Shown here: piece after piece, positions 17,725 to 24,674 of the stretch
Numbering within the stretch: the stretch's first letter is position 1
Layout: each line of letters opens with the position of its first letter
DNA from: CAZRIP01 sp964600165
Lineage (GTDB): Bacteria > Elusimicrobiota > Elusimicrobia > UBA1565 > UBA9628
NCBI GenBank assembly: GCA_964600165.1
Contig: CAZRIP010000004.1
Location: forward strand, 10,628 to 74,627
Reading direction: 5' to 3'
DNA length: 64,000 nt
Notes under the pieces: model-generated
Told to the model about the DNA's origin: nothing
Seen by the model: only the letters and a program-made list of their open reading frames with translations
Database searches by the model: none
Position numbers and translations under genes: made by a program

Positions 17725-17781
17725 CCCATGTAACCGCAGCAAGCGCGTTACCGCAGCCCAATCACCGCCGGAGGATCGTCA

Positions 17782-19074
17782 ATGCCGAATCTCGTCATCG
17801 TGGGCGCCCAATGGGGCGACGAAGGAAAAGGGAAGGTCGTCCATTACTTGAGCGAGCGCGCCCGCGACATCGTGCGCTACCAGGGCGGCAACAACGCCGG
17901 CCACACCGTCGTTCACGACGGCCAAAAGTTCGCGACGCATCTAGTGCCCGCCGGCGTGCTCTTCCCCGGCAAGCGCGGCATCATCGGCAACGGCGTCGTC
18001 CTCAACCCGAAGGAATTCTTGGAGGAGATCGCCTTCATCCGCGAGAAAGGCGTCGACCTCGAGCGGCGCCTGGTCGTGAGCTTGGGCGCGCACGTCGTGC
18101 TCGCGCATCATCTTCTGCTCGACGCCGCCCACGAGAAGGGCAACAAGCCGATCGGCACGACGAAGAAAGGCATCGGCCCCTGCTACACCGACAAGGCCGC
18201 GCGCCGCGGCATCCAGCTCGTCGATTATCTCGACATCAAGACTTTCCGGCCTCTCATCGAGGAGACCCTCGAGGCCAACCGCCCCGAGATCGAGCGCTGC
18301 GGCGGCGACATCAAGTCGCTGCTCGCGCAGTCCTTGGCCGATCAGAAGCGCTACGCTCCGCGCCTCAAGCCCTACTGCGCCGACACCGTGCCGCTCGTGC
18401 AGGAATCGCTCGGCCGCGACCGCTGGGTGCTCTTCGAGGGCGCGCAGGGCGTGGCGCTGGACCTGGACCTCGGCACCTACCCGTTCGTGACGTCGTCTTC
18501 GACGGTGGCGGGCGGCGTCTGCGCCGGCGCCGGCGTCGGCCCGACGCAGATCCAGGACGTCCTGGGCGTGACCAAGGCTTACGTCACGCGCATCGGCACG
18601 GGGCCGTTCCCGTCCGAGATGCCGAAAGACCTCGCGCACCATTTAAGAGAAAAGGGCCAAGAGTACGGCGCCACGACGGGCCGCCCGCGGCGCATCGGTT
18701 GGCTCGACTTGGTCCAGCTCAAGCGCGCCGTGCAGACTTCGGGCATCAATCGCCTGGCGATGACGAAGCTCGATACTCTCGCCGACGTCGACCCGATCAA
18801 GGTCTGCGTCGCTTACAGGGTGGGCGGCAAGATCGTGAAGGACTTTCCCGTGTCGGTGACGGCCTTGAACAGAGCCAAGCCCGTCTACCAGACGCTGCCC
18901 GGCTTCTCGGGCGATCTCTCGAAGGCCCGGACGCTCAAGGACCTGCCGGCCAAGGCCCTGCGCTACGTCGCCTTTGTCGAAAAGTTCGTCGGCACGCCCA
19001 TTAGCCTCGTCTCCGTCGGCCGCGAGCGCGAGGCGACGATCGTGCGCGACCCGAAGTTCGTCTGGGTGAACTAG
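17782..19074 (+). CDS. purA: Adenylosuccinate synthetase
   Basis: GTP-dependent enzyme making adenylosuccinate from IMP and aspartate, the first step from IMP to AMP. 430 residues, the usual length. Signature motifs: GAQWGDEGKGKV at the N-terminus with the catalytic Asp, YQGGNNAGHTVV with the catalytic His, GTTKKGIGPCYTDKAAR, EGAQGVALDLDLGTYPFVTS (shortened at either end) and TTGRPRRIGWLD. A good ribosome site precedes ATG 17782. Its stop overlaps the GTG of the next gene, forming a two-gene nucleotide operon. Confidence 0.97.
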   Translation: MPNLVIVGAQWGDEGKGKVVHYLSERARDIVRYQGGNNAGHTVVHDGQKFATHLVPAGVLFPGKRGIIGNGVVLNPKEFLEEIAFIREKGVDLERRLVVSLGAHVVLAHHLLLDAAHEKGNKPIGTTKKGIGPCYTDKAARRGIQLVDYLDIKTFRPLIEETLEANRPEIERCGGDIKSLLAQSLADQKRYAPRLKPYCADTVPLVQESLGRDRWVLFEGAQGVALDLDLGTYPFVTSSSTVAGGVCAGAGVGPTQIQDVLGVTKAYVTRIGTGPFPSEMPKDLAHHLREKGQEYGATTGRPRRIGWLDLVQLKRAVQTSGINRLAMTKLDTLADVDPIKVCVAYRVGGKIVKDFPVSVTALNRAKPVYQTLPGFSGDLSKARTLKDLPAKALRYVAFVEKFVGTPISLVSVGREREATIVRDPKFVWVN

Positions 19075-19727
19075 TGGTCATCAAGGGTTATCTCGGCGTC
19101 GCCGGCACGATCGGCGTCGGCAAGTCGACCTTGACGGTCGAGTTGTCGGAGGCGCTCGGCTTCGAGCCGGCGCTGGAAGACGCGGGCGCCAACCCTTATC
19201 TGCCCGGTTTCTACGAGGACATGCGCGGCAACGTGACGAAGATGCAGATCTGGTTCTTGAGCCACCGCGTGACCGAGCACCGCCGCATCGCGCGGCGCAT
19301 CCGCGAGGGCGTCGCCAGGGGCGTCGTCAAGGACCGCACGGTCTGGGAGGACATCGTCTTCGCGAAGATGTTCAACAAGGGGCCCGAAAAAATCCTGTCG
19401 GACCTCGACTACCAGACTTACCTCGGGCTCTTCGAGAACATGGTGCTCCACGAGCCGCTCTTCCCGGAGCTCTTGATCCACTTGGACTGCAAGCCCGAGA
19501 CCGCGCTCGCGCGCATCCACCGCCGCGGCCGGCCGATGGAGCAGGGCATCACGCTCGAGTACCTGACCTCGCTGCGCGCGGCCTACGCCGAGTTCTTGGA
19601 CGAGATGAAGAAGTACGGGGTGGGCGTCCTGCGCGTCGACTGGGAAGAGTTCATGCCGCTCGCGGATCTCGTCAAGGAAGTGCAGCGGTTTAGGGGCCCA
19701 TCAAAACTCTTTCCGGCAAGAGTTTGA
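19074..19727 (+). CDS. Deoxynucleoside kinase
   Basis: Protein of 217 residues of the dNK/dGK/dAK family, which phosphorylates deoxynucleosides for salvage. P-loop GTIGVGKST at 11-19; an NPYLPGFYED region and the later DRTVWED motif (the ERS/DRS-type loop) fit substrate and base binding; the LID region RIHRRGRPMEQ is arginine-rich as expected. Start GTG 19074 overlaps the purA stop (TAGTG). Together with the secreted deaminase this suggests purine deoxynucleoside salvage; exact substrate not determinable. Confidence 0.88.
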   Translation: MVIKGYLGVAGTIGVGKSTLTVELSEALGFEPALEDAGANPYLPGFYEDMRGNVTKMQIWFLSHRVTEHRRIARRIREGVARGVVKDRTVWEDIVFAKMFNKGPEKILSDLDYQTYLGLFENMVLHEPLFPELLIHLDCKPETALARIHRRGRPMEQGITLEYLTSLRAAYAEFLDEMKKYGVGVLRVDWEEFMPLADLVKEVQRFRGPSKLFPARV

Positions 19728-19732
19728 CTCAC

Positions 19733-19752
19733 CATCCGCCACGTGGCGGATG
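19733..19752. repeat. 20-base palindrome, ATCCGCC-type
   Basis: CATCCGCCACGTGGCGGATG is its own reverse complement. A near copy (ATCCGCC..GGCGGAT arms) follows tRNA-Arg at 59242-59259. Confidence 0.7.
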
Positions 19753-19764
19753 ATCGAAAAAAGA

Positions 19765-19797
19765 AGACCCCCGCATCGCTGCGGGGGTCTCTTTTTG
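19765..19797. terminator. Bidirectional intrinsic terminator
   Basis: Stem AGACCCCCGCA / TGCGGGGGTCT (19765-19775 and 19780-19790) with loop TCGC. CTTTTT follows on the plus strand, and a T-rich run (from AAAAAAGA at 19757-19764) follows on the minus strand. It ends the purA-dNK transcript and the convergent cold-shock gene. Confidence 0.92.
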
Positions 19798-19812
19798 TGT
19801 CGGTCGGATCAG

Positions 19813-20019
19813 TTAGATCTTGACGACGTTGGCGGCCTTCGGGCCCTTGTCCGATTGCATCACGTCGAACGTGACCGCCTGGTTCTCCGCCAGGCTCTTG
19901 AAACCGGAGCCCTGGATCGCCGTGTGGTGGACGAAAACATCGGCGCTACCGTCATCGGGCGTGATGAAGCCGTAGCCCTTCTGGTCGTTGAACCACTTAA
20001 CCTTGCCATTCATGCTCAT
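19813..20019 (-). CDS. cspA: Cold-shock protein (CSD)
   Basis: Small RNA-binding protein, 68 residues, a single cold-shock OB fold. RNP1 is KGYGFITP and RNP2 is VFVHHTAI; the opening GKVKWFNDQKG is typical. Start is ATG 20019 (MSMNG) or the second Met at 20013; AGAGGT about 10 bases upstream could serve either. A leader of about 57 bases with small hairpins (CCCC..GGGG, GCC-GAAA-GGC) precedes it, as in temperature-controlled csp mRNAs. The leader and promoter lie inside the end of the histidine kinase gene. Confidence 0.95.
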   Translation of the reverse strand: MSMNGKVKWFNDQKGYGFITPDDGSADVFVHHTAIQGSGFKSLAENQAVTFDVMQSDKGPKAANVVKI

Positions 20020-20861
20020 GTGCTTGTATTACCTCTACTGTATCCGACTTGCCTTTCGGCAGCCCCATTCGGGGGTTGTTGAATTATACCATTTCCCGGC
20101 GGAAAGGGAGTCGGAAGGAGCACGGTGAAAGCGGCGCCCTTGCCGGGCTCGCCGACGGCGTCGATCGCGCCGCCGTGGCGCAGCGCGATGCGCGCGCAGA
20201 TCGCCAGGCCGATGCCGGTGCCGTCGTAGTCCGCGCGGCTATGGAGGCGCTGGAACGGCTTTAGGATGTGCTCGGCGTAGCGCTGCTCGAAGCCGATGCC
20301 GTTGTCGGCGACCGTGATCTCGCAGAAGCCGTCGCCGCGGTCGCGTCCGCGCACGACGACGACGGGCGCCGCGTCCTTCTTGCGGAACTTGAGCGCGTTG
20401 CCGATCAGATTGACGAGCAATTGGCGCAGCTGCGTCGGGTCGCCGCGCAGGCGCGGCATGGGGCCGATCTCGACGGTCCCGCCGGAGCGCGCCGCCAGCG
20501 TCTCCAGGTCGCCCAGCGCCTCGCGCGCGAGCCGTCCGCCGTCGACGCTCTCGAACGCGCGGTGAGAGGTCGTCACCCGCGAGAGCGCGAGCAGGTCCTT
20601 GATCAGGCGGCGCATCCAATCGACCGAGCCGACCATGCGCGCGAGAATGTCGGCGCACTCGGGGTCGAGGGCGGGGCCGGCCCTCATGTGCAAGAACTCC
20701 GCGAAGGCCGCCACCTTGTTGAGCGGTTCCTGCAGGTCGTGCGAGGCGATGAACGCGAATTGGGCGAGCTCGGCGTTGGAGCGCGCGAGCTCCTCGTTGA
20801 TCAAGCGCAGCTCGCGCTGCGCGGCTTCCTCGGCCCGGTCGACGGGCATCGGTTTCCCCAC
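20016..20861 (-). CDS. Histidine kinase (phytochrome-like HisKA type), soluble
   Basis: Protein of 281 residues made of a short coiled-coil lead-in (about 8-35), dimerisation/phosphoacceptor domain with H41 in FIASHDLQEPLNKV, and an ATPase domain with N box (NLIGNALKFRKK), D box (VADNGIGFE) and G box (GTGIGLAIC). The ASHDLQEP form is typical of kinases in bacteriophytochrome-like and PAS kinases. No sensor or membrane domain is present, so the input must come from a partner. Start GTG 20861 is supported by a TAAACT box ending 6 bases upstream. The last 35 residues are low-complexity and overlap the cspA promoter region. Confidence 0.9.
   Translation of the reverse strand: MGKPMPVDRAEEAAQRELRLINEELARSNAELAQFAFIASHDLQEPLNKVAAFAEFLHMRAGPALDPECADILARMVGSVDWMRRLIKDLLALSRVTTSHRAFESVDGGRLAREALGDLETLAARSGGTVEIGPMPRLRGDPTQLRQLLVNLIGNALKFRKKDAAPVVVVRGRDRGDGFCEITVADNGIGFEQRYAEHILKPFQRLHSRADYDGTGIGLAICARIALRHGGAIDAVGEPGKGAAFTVLLPTPFPPGNGIIQQPPNGAAERQVGYSRGNTST
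20083..20088 (-). promoter_or_regulatory. -10 box (TATAAT) of the cold-shock gene
   Basis: TATAAT on the minus strand, inside the 3' end of the kinase gene; gives a leader of about 57 bases. Confidence 0.55.
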
Positions 20862-20867
20862 GCCTTC

Positions 20868-20873
20868 AGTTTA
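20868..20873 (-). promoter_or_regulatory. -10 box (TAAACT) of the histidine kinase gene, leaderless GTG
   Basis: Minus strand, ending 6 bases before GTG 20861; supports that start over ATG 20849. Confidence 0.5.
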
Positions 20874-20925
20874 GGAGCGGCGGGGGGCGCTCGCCAGCGG
20901 CGGCGCGTCAGCGGGCGTCAGCGCG

Positions 20926-21390
20926 TCAGGCTTTGCGCGCCTTGCGGCGCGCCTGCGCGGCGGCGAAGCGCGCCTTCTCGTCCTTGGTCTCGACGAGCAA
21001 TCCCGGCACTTGCGTCGGCTTGCTGTCCTTGCCGACGGCGACCATCGTCACGAGGCAGGAGTTGGTGTGCCTGCGGGTGTTGGCGGTCAGGTTCTCGGCG
21101 TAGACTTCGACGCCGACCTCGATCGAGCTGCGCCCGACGTAGTTGACCTGCGCCTCGGCGATCACGAGGTCGCCGACCTGGATCGGCACGAGGAACTCGA
21201 CGCGGTCCATCGCCACGGTCACGCAGGACTGCCCGGCGTGGCGCATCGCGCACACGGCCGCGGCCTTGTCGACGAGAGCGAGGATCACGCCGCCGAAGAC
21301 GGTGCCGCGGAAATTGGCGTCGGTCGGATACATGAGGTCCGAGAGCTGCGTGAACGAGGCGCGGACCGGCTTATCGGCGGGCTCAGCCAC
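20926..21390 (-). CDS. Acyl-CoA thioesterase, hotdog fold (YciA-like)
   Basis: Protein of 154 residues. The hotdog acyl-CoA thioesterase signature is present: FRGTVFGGVILALVDKAAAV (the D acts in catalysis), then VDRVEFLVPIQVGDLV and a long strand with VGVEVYAENL. The lysine/arginine-rich C-terminus (AQARRKARKA) is extra. It likely hydrolyses short or medium acyl-CoA in the cytoplasm. Its start lies 8 bases inside the end of the nitrilase gene, so the two are coupled. Confidence 0.88.
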   Translation of the reverse strand: MAEPADKPVRASFTQLSDLMYPTDANFRGTVFGGVILALVDKAAAVCAMRHAGQSCVTVAMDRVEFLVPIQVGDLVIAEAQVNYVGRSSIEVGVEVYAENLTANTRRHTNSCLVTMVAVGKDSKPTQVPGLLVETKDEKARFAAAQARRKARKA

Positions 21391-22159
21391 GCTTGAAATA
21401 ATACGCCGGGCGCCGGTCTTGGAAGAGATCGTTTTTCGGATGGACCTTCTTGTCCTTGGCCGTCCACGGGTCGGTGTCGACGACGAAGGCGCGGACGTCG
21501 TCGCCCAGTCGCGCGAGCAAACCCCCGTTGGGCGCGACGACCTGCGACTGGCCGATGTAGCGCAGCCCGCGCTCGGCGCCGACGCGATTGGCCGTGGCGG
21601 AGTAGACGCGGTTCTCGAGGCTGCGGATCTTCATGCCCTCGGGGCCCCACGGCAGCACGAGGTTCGCCGAATGGGCGATCACCTGCGCGCCCTGAAGCGC
21701 CAGCGTGCGGGCCGACTCCGGAAAGAACCAGTCGAAGCAGATCATCACGCCGACCTTGACGCCCTTGACGTCGGCGGTCCAAAACCCCGTGTCGCCCGGC
21801 GCGAAGAACTTTTTCTCGTTCCCGAAGAGATGGGTCTTGCGATAGACGCGGGCTTTGGGGCCGTCGACGAGCATGGCCGAGTTGTAGAGCTTGGCGCCCG
21901 CTTTTTCGGCGAAGCCGGCCACCACGGCGCTGCGGTTGGCGGCCGTCCAGGCCTTGAGCACCTGCGCGAGCTCGCCGTCGGCGCGCTCGGCGCACTTGGC
22001 CGCCTCGGCCTTGGTCTTGAAGTTGTAGCCCGTGTGAAAGAGCTCGGGCAGCACCCAAAGGTCCGCGGTCAAGCGGTCCATCAGCTCGAGGGAGGCCGCG
22101 ACGTTCGGCTTGGGCTTGAGGAACTTGGGGTTGTTTTGGACGACGCCGATGCGAAACAT
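21383..22159 (-). CDS. Carbon-nitrogen hydrolase (nitrilase superfamily)
   Basis: Protein of 258 residues with the Glu-Lys-Cys triad: E39 (VLPELFHTGY), K108 (YRKTHLFG) and C141 (MICFDWFFPE). It would hydrolyse an amide; relatives include omega-amidases and N-carbamoyl amide hydrolases, but the substrate cannot be read from the sequence. Cytoplasmic. ATG 22159 follows a TAAGAT box by 6 bases, and an intrinsic terminator stands just upstream, shielding this promoter. Confidence 0.88.
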   Translation of the reverse strand: MFRIGVVQNNPKFLKPKPNVAASLELMDRLTADLWVLPELFHTGYNFKTKAEAAKCAERADGELAQVLKAWTAANRSAVVAGFAEKAGAKLYNSAMLVDGPKARVYRKTHLFGNEKKFFAPGDTGFWTADVKGVKVGVMICFDWFFPESARTLALQGAQVIAHSANLVLPWGPEGMKIRSLENRVYSATANRVGAERGLRYIGQSQVVAPNGGLLARLGDDVRAFVVDTDPWTAKDKKVHPKNDLFQDRRPAYYFKRG

Positions 22160-22165
22160 CGCGCC

Positions 22166-22171
22166 ATCTTA
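22166..22171 (-). promoter_or_regulatory. -10 box (TAAGAT) of the nitrilase gene, leaderless
   Basis: Minus strand, ending 6 bases before ATG 22159, directly after the T run of the upstream terminator. Confidence 0.5.
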
Positions 22172-22173
22172 AC

Positions 22174-22202
22174 AAAAACCCAGCCCCCTTTTGGGGGCTG
22201 GG
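22174..22202 (-). terminator. Intrinsic terminator on the minus strand, upstream of the nitrilase gene
   Basis: Ten-base stem CCCAGCCCCC / GGGGGCTGGG (22179-22188, 22193-22202) with loop TTTT; on the minus strand TTTTTG follows. No minus-strand gene is visible upstream, so what it terminates is unclear. Confidence 0.85.
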
Positions 22203-22392
22203 TGGTCCTGGATCATCCGGGATCCCGTCGGGCTCGCGCTCTTCGGGTAGGAGGACGATCGATGTCTTGATGAGTGTAGAGGCAAAGCGCGGCCGCCGCC
22301 TGAGACGATGGGTGGAGGCGCATCTAGGTCCAAAGGCCTAGGGAACTTTGATGCGTTTGTGAGTTTGTGAGGGTCTGACCCCCCATATTTAA
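22203..22392. other. Non-coding stretch; possible minus-strand small RNA
   Basis: No credible ORF. It holds a small inverted repeat (CTAGG..CCTAG, 22324-22341), a direct repeat of TTTGTGAG (about 22358-22373) and GGGTCTGACCC (22371-22381). With a minus-strand terminator at its end and TACACT-like boxes on the minus strand, a short RNA is possible but unproven. Confidence 0.3.
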
Positions 22393-22398
22393 TAGAAT
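22393..22398 (+). promoter_or_regulatory. -10 box (TAGAAT), leaderless methyltransferase gene
   Basis: Ends 6 bases before ATG 22405. Confidence 0.55.
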
Positions 22399-22404
22399 CC
22401 CGCG

Positions 22405-23229
22405 ATGACCAAGCGCGAGATCTCGTATTGGTGGCGCACGCACTGCGAGGACGACCCGCAGGGCCGCCCCGCCCAGCAGCTCAAGGCCCAGCTCGACGCC
22501 GTGGAGCGGTTCCTCGCGCTCGAGCCGCGCTCGCGCGTGATGGACCTCGCTTGCGGGCGCGGCCGCCAGACTTTGGAGCTCGCGCGCCGCGGCCATCGCG
22601 TGCTCGGTATCGACCCCGATGACGCCGCGCTCGCGCAGGCGCGCCAGGCCGCGCGCGGAGAGCGCCTCAACGTCCATTTCCTAAAGAACGACATCCGCCA
22701 GATCACGTACCGGGCGGAGTTCGACGCCGTGATCAATCTCTTCACGTCGTTCGGCTATTTCCCGAGCGAACGCGACGACTTGCGCGCGCTCGAGTCCGTC
22801 GCGCGCGCGCTCAAGCCGGGCGGACGCCTGCTGCTCGACTTGCTCAATAAGGAATGGCTGATGCGCCACTTCGATCCCAACGCCTGGGAGCAGGCCGAGG
22901 GCGGCCGCGGCGCGGTCGCGCTCGACGACATCTCGTTTAACTTCGAGACCGGGCGGCTCGAGAACCGCCGCACGATCATCAACAAGGACGGCAGCCGCTC
23001 GCCGGTCTTTATCAGCGTGCGCGTCTACACGCTCACCGAGATCAAGTCCCTGCTCGCGCGCGCGGGGCTCACCTATCGCCAGAGCTTCGGCGGCTTCGAG
23101 GGCGTGCCTTACGGGATGGACAGCCCGCGGCTGATCGTGCTCGCCGAGCGCGCGCACGATCGCCGCCCTGCCAAGAAGCCCCAGGAGGTCTTGGTCACCG
23201 CGATCCGCATCAAGGGTCGCCGGCGGTGA
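22405..23229 (+). CDS. Class I SAM-dependent methyltransferase
   Basis: Protein of 274 residues. SAM-binding motif I is VMDLACGRGRQTLELA (about 45-60), the acidic end of strand 2 is GIDPDD, motif II is FDAVINLFTSFGYF and the post motif ALKPGGRLLLDLLN. The SFGYF-type segment is found in small-molecule methyltransferases of the methyltransf_25 group; substrate unknown. Its stop overlaps the next start as GTGA. Confidence 0.85.
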   Translation: MTKREISYWWRTHCEDDPQGRPAQQLKAQLDAVERFLALEPRSRVMDLACGRGRQTLELARRGHRVLGIDPDDAALAQARQAARGERLNVHFLKNDIRQITYRAEFDAVINLFTSFGYFPSERDDLRALESVARALKPGGRLLLDLLNKEWLMRHFDPNAWEQAEGGRGAVALDDISFNFETGRLENRRTIINKDGSRSPVFISVRVYTLTEIKSLLARAGLTYRQSFGGFEGVPYGMDSPRLIVLAERAHDRRPAKKPQEVLVTAIRIKGRRR

Positions 23230-24674
23230 AAGGGCCGGACCGCCGCCGCCTGCTGGACGCGGGCGCGTGCTTGGCGGGGGTCGGAGTCGTCCTCGCGGTC
23301 TGGATCCCGCGCCTGCCCGCGGCTCCCGATTTCATCCTGACGCGCTCGACCGGCGATTGGCTGCTGCTGCCGCTCGCGCGCGTTCTCGAGTCCCAGGCCG
23401 CCAGGGCGGGCGCGGCGTGGCTGGCGCTGCTCTTCATGGGCGGCTCGCTGTTATTGCCCGCGGCGGCTCTCTGGCGCTCGCGCCGGGAGCTTTTCTCGCG
23501 AAAGGAGACGGCGGTGAAGTGGGCGCTTTTCTCGCTCGGCGCGATCGCGCTTGTGATTTGCGCGCGCTGGGGGGTCTCCTCCGCGGTCGACGTCGTCGAG
23601 AACGCCTGGTTCGCGCCGGAAAGCCTGCAGCCGGCCGAGCCGGCGCTTTTGCTTTTGATCGCTTGGGGCTTCGCGGCGCTTTTGTGGCGCGCCCTCGGCG
23701 GTTGGTGGGACCGGGTCTTTTTCCGCAAGATCGAGCGGTGGACTCTCGCTCTGGCCGTCTTCGCGTTCTTCATCGACATGATGGGGCGCGGGCTCTACGA
23801 CGCCGGCAAGAGTAGCCTGGCCGAGGCCGCTAGGCTGCCGGTCCCCGAGCGCCGCGGGAGGCTCGTGCTGATCTTCAAGGAAGAGGAGAGGCGGCCGGCG
23901 GTCGAGCGCCACGAGATCCTGCTCGGCGTGCCCGAGAAGACCCAATACTCTTCCGACTCGCTCGCGGCCGTGGAGGGCTACGCGTCGCGCCGCAAGACGG
24001 TGTTTCGACGCGCGGCTCTGCGTTATCTTTACGGCGGCTACACGCTTCAGATGGACGCCGGAGGGCTGCGCCGCGTCCTCGCGCGCGGCGACCGGGACGG
24101 CGACGTTCTTGCGCGCGCGCTGCTGCTCGACAATCTCGCAGTCGCGCCGGTCGACGACGCGGCGCGTTCTCTCTTTGCTTCCGTCTCCGACGAGCGACGG
24201 GTGCGCGTCGGCTCGTCCGGCGCGGCCCGGCTTTCGGCCGCGGCCGCGCATCTCGGTCTTTCGGAGGAAGCCGCGCGCTGGGAGCGGCGCGCCGCCGCCG
24301 GCCCCGACGCCGTCGCCCCGGGGCTGCTCGCTCGCGCGGGCGCGGGCGAGCCTTTGCGGGGCCGCGTCGACGTGCGCCTGCGCGGGCCCCGGGAGGGCCT
24401 GACGCTCGCGCTTTACGCGCGCCCGGCCGAGGGCGGGCCCTATTCCCTCGGCCCCGGCCAGCTCGTCGCCGACGCGCGGCCGGGCCGCGACGGGCGCGTG
24501 CGCTTCTCCGACCTCGCGGCCGGCGACTATTTTCTCGCGGTCGCCGTTGATTCTCAAGACGAGCAGCCGCCCCACCTCCGCGCGACGGGGAGATGGGGCG
24601 GCCTTCGGCTCTCGGCGCGCCGCCCGCGCGCCGAGGCGGAGCTGGTTTTGTCGCCTCAGTCCTCGACCGAGTAA
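23226..24674 (+). CDS. Membrane protein of unknown function
   Basis: Protein of 482 residues; I do not recognise the family. About five membrane helices lie in the first 185 residues (for example LDAGACLAGVGVVLAVWIP and ALFSLGAIALVICARWG). The rest is soluble, with a helical repeat-like middle (RRAALRYLYGGYTLQ, LARALLLDNLAVA) and a C-terminal beta-sandwich-like part (LRGRVDVRLRGPREGLTLAL, VRFSDLAAGDYFLAVAV) resembling a carboxypeptidase-regulatory or transthyretin-like domain. GTG 23226 overlaps the preceding stop. The 3' end overlaps the convergent vWA gene by 19 bases. Confidence 0.65.
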   Translation: MKGPDRRRLLDAGACLAGVGVVLAVWIPRLPAAPDFILTRSTGDWLLLPLARVLESQAARAGAAWLALLFMGGSLLLPAAALWRSRRELFSRKETAVKWALFSLGAIALVICARWGVSSAVDVVENAWFAPESLQPAEPALLLLIAWGFAALLWRALGGWWDRVFFRKIERWTLALAVFAFFIDMMGRGLYDAGKSSLAEAARLPVPERRGRLVLIFKEEERRPAVERHEILLGVPEKTQYSSDSLAAVEGYASRRKTVFRRAALRYLYGGYTLQMDAGGLRRVLARGDRDGDVLARALLLDNLAVAPVDDAARSLFASVSDERRVRVGSSGAARLSAAAAHLGLSEEAARWERRAAAGPDAVAPGLLARAGAGEPLRGRVDVRLRGPREGLTLALYARPAEGGPYSLGPGQLVADARPGRDGRVRFSDLAAGDYFLAVAVDSQDEQPPHLRATGRWGGLRLSARRPRAEAELVLSPQSSTE

